DNA of 64,000 bases. It comes from Medakamo hakoo (lineage: Eukaryota > Chlorophyta > Trebouxiophyceae > Coccomyxaceae). A model generated the notes under the pieces. That model ran no database searches and had not been told where the DNA came from. It saw only the letters and a program-made list of their open reading frames with translations. Positions 32,289 through 42,054 of this stretch are shown piece after piece (the first letter of the stretch is position 1; each line of letters opens with the position of its first letter). The stretch spans positions 1,054,001 through 1,118,000 of the forward strand of contig CP089454.1 in assembly GCA_026636295.1 (NCBI GenBank), written 5' to 3'. A program made the translations under genes and the position numbers.

Positions 32289-32678
32289 CCGCCGCCGCCG
32301 CCGCTGCCAGCCGCTGTCGACCCGGCCACCCCAGGCCCGCACGGCGGAAGGGACATCGCGTTTCGGGTTGCGTGTGCGAAAGGGACGTATGTGCGGACGC
32401 TCGCTGCGGATTTGGGGAAAGCGGTAGGGAGTGTCGCGCATGTGTTGGCGTTGAGGCGGACGAGGGTTGGAGAGTGTCAGGTGGGGGGTGAGACTGCGTG
32501 GAATGTGGAGGAGCTGGTGGCGGCGGCGCGGGCAGGGAGGGGGAGCGTGGCAGGCGTGCAGAGGTGAGATGGTTTTCCCAGTCTCGTCCAAAAGTTTACA
32601 CAGTTTTTCGGTCCGGCCCGCTCTTTTTTTCAGTCGCGCGCTGCCCCCGTAAGAACGCGTTTGAACGGGGAGTCAATA
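32289..32678 (+). pseudogene. Partial duplicate of the TruB 3' end (repeat copy 2)
   Basis: This 390-bp segment repeats the last ~92 codons of TruB, from the poly-Pro run through [15 protein letters not shown] to the stop, plus ~115 bp of 3' flank. It lacks the catalytic Asp region and a start, so it cannot make an active enzyme. Its coding part differs from the functional gene by two substitutions (one changes a Val to Leu in the AHVVALRRT region) and one extra CCG unit, while its short 3' flank is more diverged. It begins 24 bp after the stop of the secreted gene. Confidence 0.93.
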
Positions 32679-32701
32679 GAGAGGGGTAATACAGAGGGGT
32701 C

Positions 32702-32731
32702 TGTGTTGTTACCCATATGGGTAACAACACA
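32702..32731. repeat. Perfect 30-bp palindrome
   Basis: TGTGTTGTTACCC and its exact reverse complement GGGTAACAACACA flank ATAT. The palindrome is AT-rich in a GC-rich setting. It lies 23 bp after the end of TruB repeat copy 2 and 82 bp beyond the stop of the mucin-like gene on the other strand. It could be a cruciform-prone breakpoint, a mobile-element relic or a 3'-end signal. Confidence 0.95.
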
Positions 32732-32812
32732 AGCGTTATTGTATCGTAAGGCAGGAGGGAGGGAGGCAAGGGCGGGGCGTCAGCGTTCCCCACCCTCGTC
32801 CGCTCACTCGAA

Positions 32813-35800
32813 TCACTGGTAGTACCGGCGCAGAGCGCAGTTCGCGTCCGGCGGGATCGGAACATTGTTGTGGCAATTGCCGCGGCACGTGACAACACAC
32901 TGGTGCGTGGCGCCGTTGAAAACAGCTGCAGGCGGGGGACGGGAGGGGAAGAGAGGAGGTGAGGGGGTGGGCGGGGTGGGGATGGATGGCCACCGTCACA
33001 CACACACAAAAAACTTACCGTTGCACCCGTCCTCCGCGCAGCCAGCGCCGCAGTTCGGGTCGTCGGCCGTCGGCCGCTCGACGCACATGCACGTCTGCTC
33101 CTGCCTGAAGCGCCCACAGTTTTGAGTGGCGCCTGACATGTGTTTGGGTGGTTGGGCGCGCGGGGGTGGGTGGGTGAACATCGATGTTCAGGCAAGGGGG
33201 GGCTGCGGGGCTGGTCGGATGGAAACAGGAGGAGAAAAAAGGGGGCGCCGCCGCCCCTTGCCTCACCATTGCCCTGTGCATTGGACGGGCACCGGCACAG
33301 CGCCCGCCGGTCGTAGCAGCAGAAGCCTTGGCCGTTGCACGTGCCAAACTCATCTTTCCGCGTGACGATGGAGTCAGTGGGGCAGGCCGACGCGTCCGAC
33401 ACGCACGGGAAAGTTTGCCCCTGCTTGAACTTGACGGCCTTGCACTCGCCCAACTCGATGACCTGCCTCTCGTACTCGCGCGGGCCTCCCGGGCGGGCGG
33501 GGGTCGTCGTGGTGACCGGAGGGGTCTGCAGCATGGAGGTGGGGAGGAGGTGCGCGCACGTGAGCAGGGGGCGGGGTGGGTCGCGCGCGCGATGGTAGGG
33601 GCCGCCTCCCTCGTTTGGCAGCCGTTGGCGCCGATGGACCCCTGCAACGCCTCCACTCCCCTTCAAACTTCCCACGCACCGTCGTGGGAGGGGGCGCCGT
33701 CGTAGTGGTGGGAGGAGCGGCGGTCGTCGTCGGAGGCGCAGCGGTCGTCGTGGGAGGCGCGGCGGTCGTCGTGGGAGGCGCGGCGGTCGTCGTCGGAGGC
33801 GCGGCCGTCGTCGTCGGAGGCGCGCCCGTCGTCGTCGGAGGCGCAGTGGTCGTCGGCGCCGCCGTCGTCGTCGGAGGCGCGGTGGTCGTCGGCGCCGCCG
33901 TCGTCGTGGGAGGCGCGGTGGTCGTCGGCGCCGCCGTCTGATTATGGTGGGCAAAAGTTTGAGGTGGGTGAGAGGGCGGGTCTGACTGCGGCCGCGTGCG
34001 CCATCCAGGAGTCCCGACACATCCCTCACCGTCGTCGGAGGCGCCGTCGTAGTGGTCGGCGGGGCCGTGGTGGTGGCAGGCACGGTCGTGGTCGCGACGG
34101 GCGTCTTTTGGTGGACAAGGAAGGGCGGGAACGTGAGCGGCGGGCGGCAAAGGTTGGCGGCGTGCGCGCATGAGCTGTCATTCACGCACCACCACCACCC
34201 CTCCCTCCACCCCAGCTCAAGACCCACGAAGCATCCCAACTCACTGTCGTCGCAGGGGCCGTCGTCGTCGGCGGCGCCGTGGGCGTGTCCGTCGGATCGG
34301 CGGGCGGCTGCGGGCTGTTGTCGCAGGAGTACGTGGGGACGCAGTCGGTCGCGTTCTCGCCCGGGTTGATTATAATCACGCCAAACGTCTGCTCCGGCGA
34401 CTGGGGCGGCGGGCACTCGACGGTGTCCAGCGGGGTGTTGGTCTCGAGGTCGACGTACACGACGGTCGCGCCCTCGGGAGTCAGCTCGTCCGTGCAGCCA
34501 GAGTCCTCCACGGCGGAAACGACGGAGCCTGGGCGGTGGTGGGGGGACAATGGATGGGTGGGGTGGATGGTGAAAAGGTTGTTTTTTCTTCGCGGCTCCA
34601 GTCCCGGCCCGCTGCCACACGCCCAACCAACTTACCCTGCGCGCAGTACACCGTTTGTTTGCAGGTGCGGGGCTGTGGGTGTGGGTGCGTGTGGGAGGAG
34701 GAGAAGCACGGGCGTGCGTGCGTGAGAGGCAGGGAGGGTGGCGGGTGTGCGCGCGCCGCGCGGCACCCGCCCCAAGACAGCGCGCGGTCGTCCCAGACGC
34801 GCGCGACCCCGTCAGACGCCTCCCACGCGCTCACCGTAAACTCCCAGATCAGGGTCTCGGGCTTGATGACGTTGGGGACCACGCGCAGGAATGGGGACGG
34901 CCCGTCCTTGACCGCGTTGGAGGTCACGTTGCCGTCGCCGTCGGCGATGTTGATGCCAAACTTGGCCAGCGCGGACACAAACTTTTCGGCGGCCGCGCCA
35001 AACTTGACGTCGCCAAACTTGGCCTTGTACTCGCCGTACTCTTCGATCTGCGATTTCAGGACGGGCGCCTTGATGCTCCCGCACTTGGCGTACGCGCCCT
35101 CCACCCACTGCCGCCCGTTGGACAGCTTGGGCGCGATGACGGCGGAGTCCAGGGTGAGCGCCTTGGCCGAGCCGCACGACACGACCTCGGTCTCGCCGCC
35201 GGCGACGACGCGCCCCGCCGTCGCGGACGCGACGTGGAAGTCCAGGCGCGCGATGGCGCCCGTCTTCACGTCCACCTTGGTCTCCACCTTTGTCACGACG
35301 CGGTCGCCCGACAGGTCGACGGTGACCGCCAGCGTCTCCTCGTACAGCTCGGAGCCGCCGCACACGAACGGTTCGGCGTTGAACTGCAAGCCGACGACGT
35401 AGCCCGTCGCCTGGTCGTACGCGCAGTGGATGAAGTCGGGCGGGCCGCCGAACGAAAAGTCGGTGAACGCGCCCAGGCCGGCCTTGCCCTTGGCGAACGC
35501 GGCCTTGGCGGCGAGGGGGCCCTTGAGCGTGCCCAGCGCGGCTTCGGCCTTGGACAGGATGGACTGTGTGGACGGGGTGGGGGTGGGGGGTAGGAGGGGT
35601 TTTTTTATGAAAAGCCGGCGCAACAGACGGGCCCAGGCCGGTGTGTTTTGCACGCGGGGGCCGCTCTTCGCCCGCGGTGACAGACCCGCCGCCGGGCCAC
35701 CAAAAATGGCAAAGTCAGCCGACCAGCCCTGTGGGTACGCGGGTGGAGGCCGTCCCGCGGCGCGTGCACCCGTCGGGCGGCGAACACACGACCAACGTCG

Positions 35801-36091
35801 CGCCGTCGCATTGCGCGCCTCGCTCGCTTTGTGCCGCGTCGGCCCGCCCAGGACCCTCCCGCAACCCTCTTCCTCTCACATCATCCAGCGTGGCCTGTGT
35901 CAATGTTGAATTGGGGTGGTTGCACGTCAGAAAACGGGGGCTGGTGGGTGTTAAAGATGTGCGAGAGAGGCGCACGCTTAAAATTTGGTGCGAACAAGAA
36001 ACCGCTTCCAACGCACCCGCACGGCCGGGCCGCACAGCAGGACGGCGCTCAGGACCAGGGCAGTGGTCTTAGGGTTGGGTTGGGGCGCCAT
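32813..36091 (-). CDS. Secreted Thr/Pro mucin-like Cys-rich protein
   Basis: Nine exons join in frame: 36091..36017, 35563..34835, 34672..34636, 34528..34245, 34104..34030, 33937..33680, 33525..33267, 33132..33019 and 32925..32813, giving 647 residues. Exon 1 is a signal peptide (KTTALVLSAVLLCGPAV). Residues 26-268 form an unrecognised globular domain with few cysteines. After a Cys-rich segment, residues ~355-486 are a Thr/Pro tract of APPTTT and AAPTTT units, likely heavily O-glycosylated. The C terminus has compact Cys-rich modules such as CNGQGFCCYDRRALCRCPS and CGAGCAEDGCNG. The design suits an extracellular-matrix or cell-wall protein. The Thr/Pro blocks sit on separate exons, so splicing could vary the spacer length. 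I recognise no named family. Confidence 0.85.
33690..33937 (-). repeat. Tandem repeat encoding Thr/Pro units
   Basis: Repeats of about 24-27 bp encode AAPPTTT/APPTTT units within exon 6 of the mucin-like gene. Repeat units are near-identical at the DNA level, so the array is likely length-variable. This is coding sequence and not a CRISPR array. Confidence 0.85.
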
Positions 36092-36354
36092 GGCGGGCAG
36101 GAGGGGGGACTTGCGTGCCCGCCGGCCGGCTGCCTTAGGACAGAGGAGCGAGCGCGTTTTTTGAAGTGCGGGGGCGTGTGTGTGCCCAGGGTGACCTCAT
36201 TCCTCGATCACGTGCGCCGCCGAGGCACGGAGACCCGCCCCCCACGCCGCCGCCTTGTGCAGCGATCAATGCCGACGAATGTGTCCTAACAATAAGAATT
36301 GCCGAGAAGAAGAAGAAGAAGAATTGAGTGCGCGCGCCCCCTCCGTGTCCCTCT

Positions 36355-36392
36355 CCCCCCCCCCCCCCCCACACACACACACACACACACAC
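36355..36392. repeat. Poly-C run followed by (AC)11
   Basis: A run of 16 C followed by 11 AC units abuts the stop codon of the ICME-like gene, so on that gene's strand it forms the start of the 3' UTR as GT then G runs. The rest of 36092-36354 is intergenic with no visible gene. Confidence 0.9.
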
Positions 36393-37927
36393 TCAAAACG
36401 GGCACACCCGCTCCGCGACGGCGACCAGGCCTTCCGCACACAGCCGCCTCGGCGGGCCGGGCGCCGGGCCCGCAGCGACGCGCCCGTTCCCTGCATCCAC
36501 ACGAATGACCGACCTGACCGCAGCCGTCAGCAAGTCCGTGTCGCCGCCGCGGAGGGGCCCCTCCACCAGCGGCGACGTGTGCGTGTGGCCCTCCCAGACG
36601 GCCAGCGACGCCGGCAGGCCCCGCGCTTCGGCGGCCCGCTTGAACCTGGTCGCCTGGTCCAGCGGCGACGACGTGTCGGCGTCGCCGTGCAGCAGGACGA
36701 TGCGGGGTGGGAGCGTCGCGACGGCGGCGGGCGACGCGGCGGCCAACACCGCGGCGGGGGACAGTTCGGCCAGGGTTGGCGGCCGTCGCTTCTCCGCCGC
36801 CCGCCCACGGGGCCCGGCCGCCACCGCTTCCAGCCAGCGCCGGCCGCCGCCACCCTCCCCAATGCCACGCTGTTCCAGGTGGAGGGCCAGGGCGTCCAGG
36901 TCGTAGACGCCGGACACGCCCGTGAAGGAGGCGAGGGCCGAGGCGCGCCAGGGGTGGTGGGGGGGGTGGGCCTCCGCCTCCACCAGCAAGGCCGCGGCCG
37001 CGGCCGCGCCGCAGCCACCAGCGCCGCCCTCCCGCCCAGACGCGGCCAGCAGCGCCAGCCCGCCCAACTGCGCCCCACACGACTGGCCGACCAGGTGGAC
37101 GCGGGCCGCGTCGCCGCCCAGGAACGGCGCGGCGGCCACGCTCCACCCGACGGCCGCGGACACGTCGGCGGCGGCTTCAGCCGCGGACGCGGCCGGCCAG
37201 TTGCGGTAGTCGACGCACATCACGATGGCCGGGTCGGCCGTGGAAGCAGGGGCGGAGGCGGCGGCGGTGGAGGACGCGGAGGAGGCCGTCGACGCGTCAC
37301 CGTCCAGGTCGCCCGTCCCGCCCGCCCGCCCAGAACGGGTGGGCGCGTCGCCAGCCCTCGGCGCCCGCCCTCCAGACGACAGCCGGCGTGCTAGCAGGGC
37401 ACCCCATGCGGAATGGCCGACCGTCCAGGCGCCGCCCGTGATGTAGATGACGACGGGTAAAGTGAGGGGACGCGCGGTCGCCTTGTCGCCCCGGGCGACA
37501 GCTGCGGCCGCGGCGGCGACGACGGCCGCAGCACCGCCGGGGACGCCCGCGGCCAAGGCACGTGGGAGGTAGACGTCGACAGTATTGCGGGCAGTGGGTC
37601 CGTAGCGGACGCGGCGGACGACGCGCGGCGAGCGGAAGTAGAAAAAGGCGACCTGTTGGTGGTGTGGAGGGGAGGAGAGGAGGGTGGTTGAGGGCGCGCG
37701 GCGGCGCGGGGGGGGGGGGGGCCGACAAACCAATGCCTGACGACGTCACACACACACACCCTTGCGCACCCCTTCCTCACCTGCGCAAAGCCCGGCAGCA
37801 GGAGCAGGGCGTAGAGGGCTAATCGCACAGCCCCAAGGACCAGGCTGAGAGCATTGCTCAGCGCGGACAGGGCGGCGGCGAGGCGGCGGCGCGGCGGCAG
37901 ACTCGCCGTGCGCGCCGCGCCCGCCAT
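36393..37927 (-). CDS. ICME: Isoprenylcysteine methylesterase-like alpha/beta hydrolase
   Basis: Exons 37927..37781 and 37652..36393 give 468 residues. ICME removes the methyl ester from prenylated C-terminal cysteines of proteins at the endomembranes. Exon 1 encodes an N-terminal membrane segment (SLVLGAVRLALYALLLLPGF). The hydrolase has VVIYITGGAWTVGHSAWG (oxyanion region), VMCVDYRNWP, the nucleophile block VGQSCGAQLGGL, SGVYDLDAL, VLLHGDADTSSPLDQ (acid) and EGHTHTSPL (His), in the order of plant ICME. An acidic Ser/Ala-rich insertion follows the oxyanion region. Other carboxylesterases share this fold, so the precise substrate is inferred. Confidence 0.85.
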
Positions 37928-38182
37928 TTTGTTGCGGTCGCAGGACGTGGGCCGGAGTTCTTCGATGCCGAACGAGCCACAGGACCAACCTTGCGGGTGT
38001 GCGCTTGTCGACCGTCGAGGTCACGGTGGCTTTCGCCCCGACGCGACGCCGCAGGCCGAGCCGAGAAGAGCGGCCAACCGTCGAGAAAAAAAAGCGCGCT
38101 TTGGCTAGCGGGGCACGCGGCAAGTCCCTCCCTCCTCACACTCGCTTTCTGTTTGTCCTCGACGCCACGCGGCCTTACCGCA
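37928..38182. promoter_or_regulatory. Divergent promoter, ICME-like and alpha/beta hydrolase genes
   Basis: 255 bp separate the two start codons. A GGCTAG hexamer occurs at about 38103, as in several other promoters of the window. Confidence 0.4.
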
Positions 38183-39602
38183 ATGATCCACCTCGCCTCG
38201 CCGGCCGGGAGGCCGGTTCATCGGCGCACCAGGCCAGCCAGCCAACGCCTGGCCCGGCGACCGCACGCGACCGTGGCACGCGCCACACTGCCCAATTTCA
38301 TCCCCGCAGGCCCAGCCGCGGAAATCGCCGAGCCGGCCGCCCGGGAGATGATGGCGGCCCTGCAACGGGAACCGCTGTTGGTGCCGTCTGTCGGGCGGGC
38401 AGTGGAGACGGCGTACGTCGGGCCGTACGGCGGCGGCGATGGCAAGTTTTTTTGTGTGCCGGCGTGTGGGAGAGGGTCGGGGGCGGACGCACCCTGCCCC
38501 CACCCCCCACCCCCTCCGCGCCTCTCACGGCCCCGCTCCACCCCCCACCTCCTCCTCCCCACAGCCTCCCTCCCGCCGCTCGTCGCCCTGCACGGCTTTG
38601 ACTCCTCCTGCCTGGAATTCCGGCGCTTCCTCCCGCGCCTGGCCGACCGGGGCGTGCAAGCCTGGGGCGTGGACCTGGTGGGGTGGGGGTTCACGGACCA
38701 CACGCCCTTTGCGGGCGCGGGCGGCGCGGCGCTGGGGCCCGACCAGAAGCGGGAACACCTGTACGCGTTTTGGAAGGCCAAGGTATGTGAGGGTTGGGAG
38801 GGGGAGGGGAGGCCGCGCAGCCGACGCAACCACGCCCCTCCCCATCCCACCTGTCTCCCACTCTCATGTGTCACATCTCGCGCGCTCTCATGTGTTTCCA
38901 TTCCACCCTCCCCCCCCTTTAGATCGGCAAGCCCATGACCCTGCTCGGCGCGTCCCTGGGCGGCGCCATCGCCCTGGACTTTGCCCTGGCCCACCCGGAC
39001 GCCGTGGCCCGCCTCGTCCTCGTCGACCCGCAGGCGCTGATCGACGGGCTGGGGCCGATGGCGTCCGCCCCGCGCTGGCTGGCCTCCGCGGGCGTCGCGG
39101 TCCTCGGCTCCGCCCCGCTGCGCCGCGCCGCCAACAAGATGGCGTACCATGACGTTGACCGGTTTGCGACGGAGGACGCCATGCGCGTCGGGCGACTGTA
39201 AGTTTTCGGCGGAAGAAGGGGAGAGGGGGACCCGGCGGGTCCCCCCATGCCACGCGCCGCGACCGCCACCCTCTCTCACTCACCTGTGGACCCGCCGCCT
39301 CCCACACCAACACCACCCGCAGGCACACGCACACCCCTGGTTGGGCCGACGCTAACGTCGCCTACATGCGGTCGGGAGGCTACAGGCTGTCCCAGCGTGT
39401 GCGTGAAGCGTCCACGCCCGCCTTGGTCCTGTGGGGCCGCCAGGACAAAATCCTCGACCCGGCCCAGGCGCCCAAATTTGAGGCGGAGCTGAGGGATGGC
39501 ACGCTGGTGTGGGTGGAGGAGTGCGGGCACTGCGCGCACCTGGAGGCGCCTGAGTTCGCGGCGGACACGATCGTGCGGTGGTTGAGAGGGGAGGACGTGT
39601 GA
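38183..39602 (+). CDS. Alpha/beta hydrolase, probably plastid-targeted
   Basis: Exons 38183..38441, 38565..38782, 38923..39197 and 39323..39602 give 343 residues. The first ~45 residues are Arg/Ala/Thr-rich like a transit peptide. The fold is clear: LVALHGFDSSCLEFRR, WGVDLVGWGFTD, the nucleophile elbow LLGASLGGAIALDF, LVLWGRQDKILDP (acid) and VEECGHCAHLEAPE (His). Family members include esterases and chlorophyll-related hydrolases in plants, but the substrate cannot be read here. The first intron has a GC donor (GATG|GCAAGT) and a CAG acceptor; no GT donor nearby keeps frame. Confidence 0.88.
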
Positions 39603-39762
39603 TTGTGATGTGTCGGGGCTTTTTTTTCTTTTTGCTGGCTGGAGAGCATCGCTTGACTTTTCCGCGACCGGGCGCTCACTCGCGCGCATTCACGGCTCCC
39701 GCCCCCCGTTTCTCGTCCTTTCCCTCCACTTTTCCTCACCTTTCGTCGCGTCATCATCAGCC

Positions 39763-40862
39763 ATGCCTCGCACCTTCCTCGTTCCCGTGGATGACACGGA
39801 GGTGGGTGGGTGGGACCTGGGGCGCGCGCGCGCGGTTTTTTTTGGAGGCTGCATTTGCTGTGCGCGCGTCGCGCTCGCCTCCACGTACCGTCACACCGCG
39901 GGCGGCCCTGGGAACCGGTCACTCCGGCCGCGCTGCACGCGTCGCGTGCCGGCGAGCGTGCCAGGTCCTTGACGGCTGGCCGGGTGGGCCCAACTGGCAC
40001 CGAATGCATGCGGCACGGGAAGCGAAAACCCAAACAAGCACCGCGCGACCACGCCCGCGCCCCCCTCAACCACCCCGACGTCTGCACCTCTCCATCCATC
40101 TTTCATTCGTTTTTTTTTCACGCCGCACCACTCCCGCCCTCACTGTTTCGACAGGGATCCACTAAAGCAGTTCAGTGGACTATCGACAACCTGGCGTTCA
40201 AGGCCGGTGAGTTTTCGCAACGCCTCTCGAGAGACGTTGCGACGGACGTCGACAGAGACGGACGGGCGGCCGCCATCCACGCTTCCGCCTCACACCGCGC
40301 ACCGCCTCCACAACGCACACACCACAGACGACACCATCCACCTGCTGCACGTGATTCCGATCCCGGCGCCGGAGATCATTGGCGGCGGTGAGTGTTGGAT
40401 GTTTGTTTGCGAGCAAGACAACAGTGACGGCCCGGGCGGGTTCCCATCCCCTGCCCACGGTGCCAACAACCCGCCCCACACAACTCTGTCCCTCACCACA
40501 CCGCCACACCGCCACCCAACCCACACACAGTCGGCATGGGCGGCCCGGGCGACTTCCTCGTCACCGACCCCGACCCGGCCAAGGACCGCGCCGCGCTGAC
40601 CAAGGCGGAGGCCTTCATCGCGGCGCGCTTCGTCCCGGTGCTGGAAGCCGCGAAGAAGGAGTACGCGGCCGAAGTCGTGCACTTCGCGACGGACGCCGAC
40701 TCGGTCGCGGCCATCGTGGAAGCCCGCGCCATCAAGCTGGACGCGGCGGCCGTCGTCCTGGCCAAGCACGCCAAGGGCGCGATCAAGCAGCTGTTCCTGG
40801 GGTCGACGGCCAAGCACCTCGTCGAAAAGTGCCCGGTGCCGGTGGTGGTGCTGCACGCGTAG
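39763..40862 (+). CDS. Universal stress protein-like protein
   Basis: Exons 39763..39801, 40155..40206, 40328..40387 and 40531..40862 give 160 residues, the usual USP length. The spliced N terminus reads MPRTFLVPVDDTEGSTKAVQ, the classic first strand and helix, followed by DDTIHLLHVIPIP. The C terminus has AAAVVLAKHAKGAIKQLFLG, STAKHLVEKCPVPVVVLHA. The GS-T-K-H and C-P-V-P-V-V-V elements match the ATP-binding end of plant USP domains. It is likely soluble and may act in stress or redox responses. The small first exons are supported by exact phase matching. Confidence 0.9.
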
Positions 40863-40974
40863 AGGGGCGTGGGGGTGGGGGTGGGGGGACCCACACGGTG
40901 TGTGGTGGACCGGGGGGCCCAGGAGTGTGTGCAAGCAGTGGGACGCTGCAAAACCAGTCGTCCCACACCGCTGC

Positions 40975-41862
40975 CTAGCCTACAAACGCGCCCCAGCCAT
41001 CGTCGTCGTCGTCGCCCGCCGTGTCGGGCGGGCGGCCCGCCGGCGGCGGTGGCGGCGGCGGCAACACCCCACCGCCGCCTCCGCCCTTGGCCAGCGCCGC
41101 CGCGGCGGCCGCCGCCCGCGCCAGCTTGGCCTTGGCCGCCGGCCGCACACCGCCGCCCCGCCCCACCAGCGGCACGTGCACCGTCTCACCCGGTCGGAGA
41201 GCCAAGGAGGGCGGGGTGGGCAGGGGCGGCGGGCCGTCCCCCTCGCCGCCGTCCGCCCTCCCCCCGCCTGCCGCCCTCGCCGCCCGCCGCCGGTCCGTCT
41301 CCAGATCAGCCAGCGCGGCCGCCAAAGCAGACGCGGGCGGGCGGTCCGCCCAGCCCACCCCCACAACAGCCGCCTTGGCCGTGGAGGGGTCCACCACCCG
41401 CACCGCAAAGTACCGCGCCGAATCGATGGCGGGCTCGACGACGGCCGCCACGGGCACGCCCGCCGGGATGGGCGCCTCCGCAAACAGCGCGCCACTCTTC
41501 ACGTCTGTCAGGCGCAAGCGCGCCGGGTGAACGGCGGCGGCGTCGCTGCTGCTCGCCGCGACGTCCAGCGCGACCGTCACGGCCCCCACACACGAGCGCG
41601 CCAGGTCCCACAGTTCGGCGCGGTGGCCCATGAGGCCCGCGGGCGGGAGCGGGGCGTGTACGTATGCGGGTGTGGGCGTGGAAAAGGACGTGATCCACGC
41701 GTCTGGGAGGGCCCAGGACGGCACGCAAGCGGCGCCGGCCACGGCTGGAGGAGAGTCGGCCGCGCCGGTGCCCGCTGGAGGTTGGGACGCGCCGCTGCTT
41801 TCGCCGCCTCGCCCAGCCGGCGCGGGCGCCGCTGACGCCCGCTGCTCACTTGTGCTTGACAT
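40975..41862 (-). CDS. NECAP: NECAP-like adaptin-ear-binding coat protein
   Basis: A single exon of 295 residues. NECAPs bind AP-2 (and AP-1) adaptors and tune clathrin-mediated endocytosis. The PHear domain spans about residues 60-200: LARSCVGAVTVALD, LRLTDVKSGALFAEAPI, VEPAIDSARYFAVRVVD and VVGVGWADRPPASALAAALA. These match the family order for the VEP-DSSRYF-like block. The C-terminal half is Pro/Gly/Ala-rich and ends with DDDDDGWGAFVG, whose WGAF fits the WxxF motif that binds adaptin ears. The N-terminal 60 residues are low complexity, unlike animal NECAPs. Confidence 0.9.
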   Translation of the reverse strand: MSSTSEQRASAAPAPAGRGGESSGASQPPAGTGAADSPPAVAGAACVPSWALPDAWITSFSTPTPAYVHAPLPPAGLMGHRAELWDLARSCVGAVTVALDVAASSSDAAAVHPARLRLTDVKSGALFAEAPIPAGVPVAAVVEPAIDSARYFAVRVVDPSTAKAAVVGVGWADRPPASALAAALADLETDRRRAARAAGGGRADGGEGDGPPPLPTPPSLALRPGETVHVPLVGRGGGVRPAAKAKLARAAAAAAALAKGGGGGGVLPPPPPPPAGRPPDTAGDDDDDGWGAFVG

Positions 41863-42054
41863 GAAGCCTCTCCTAGTCTGGGTTCACACCCTAAACAAGA
41901 GGTGGCGTCCCCCCCCCTGGCCGGCGCGCGGCGGTCTTTTGTCCGCAGATGAATGCGCGTGCGTTTGCTTCTGTGGAAACCCCTCGCGCTGCGCCCACCT
42001 GATGAGATGACGGACGACTCTGCCGCGCCGATCTACTACGCACTAACAGAACTG

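Noticed and set aside
30741-32678. Direct repeats flanking an insert, as in an LTR-type element
   Set aside because: The repeats are the 3' end of the host TruB gene. There is no primer-binding site, polypurine tract or polymerase gene, and no target-site duplication at the outer ends.
33690-33937. Regularly spaced short repeats resembling a CRISPR array
   Set aside because: The units have no unique spacers, keep one frame and encode the Thr/Pro tract of the mucin-like protein between good splice sites.
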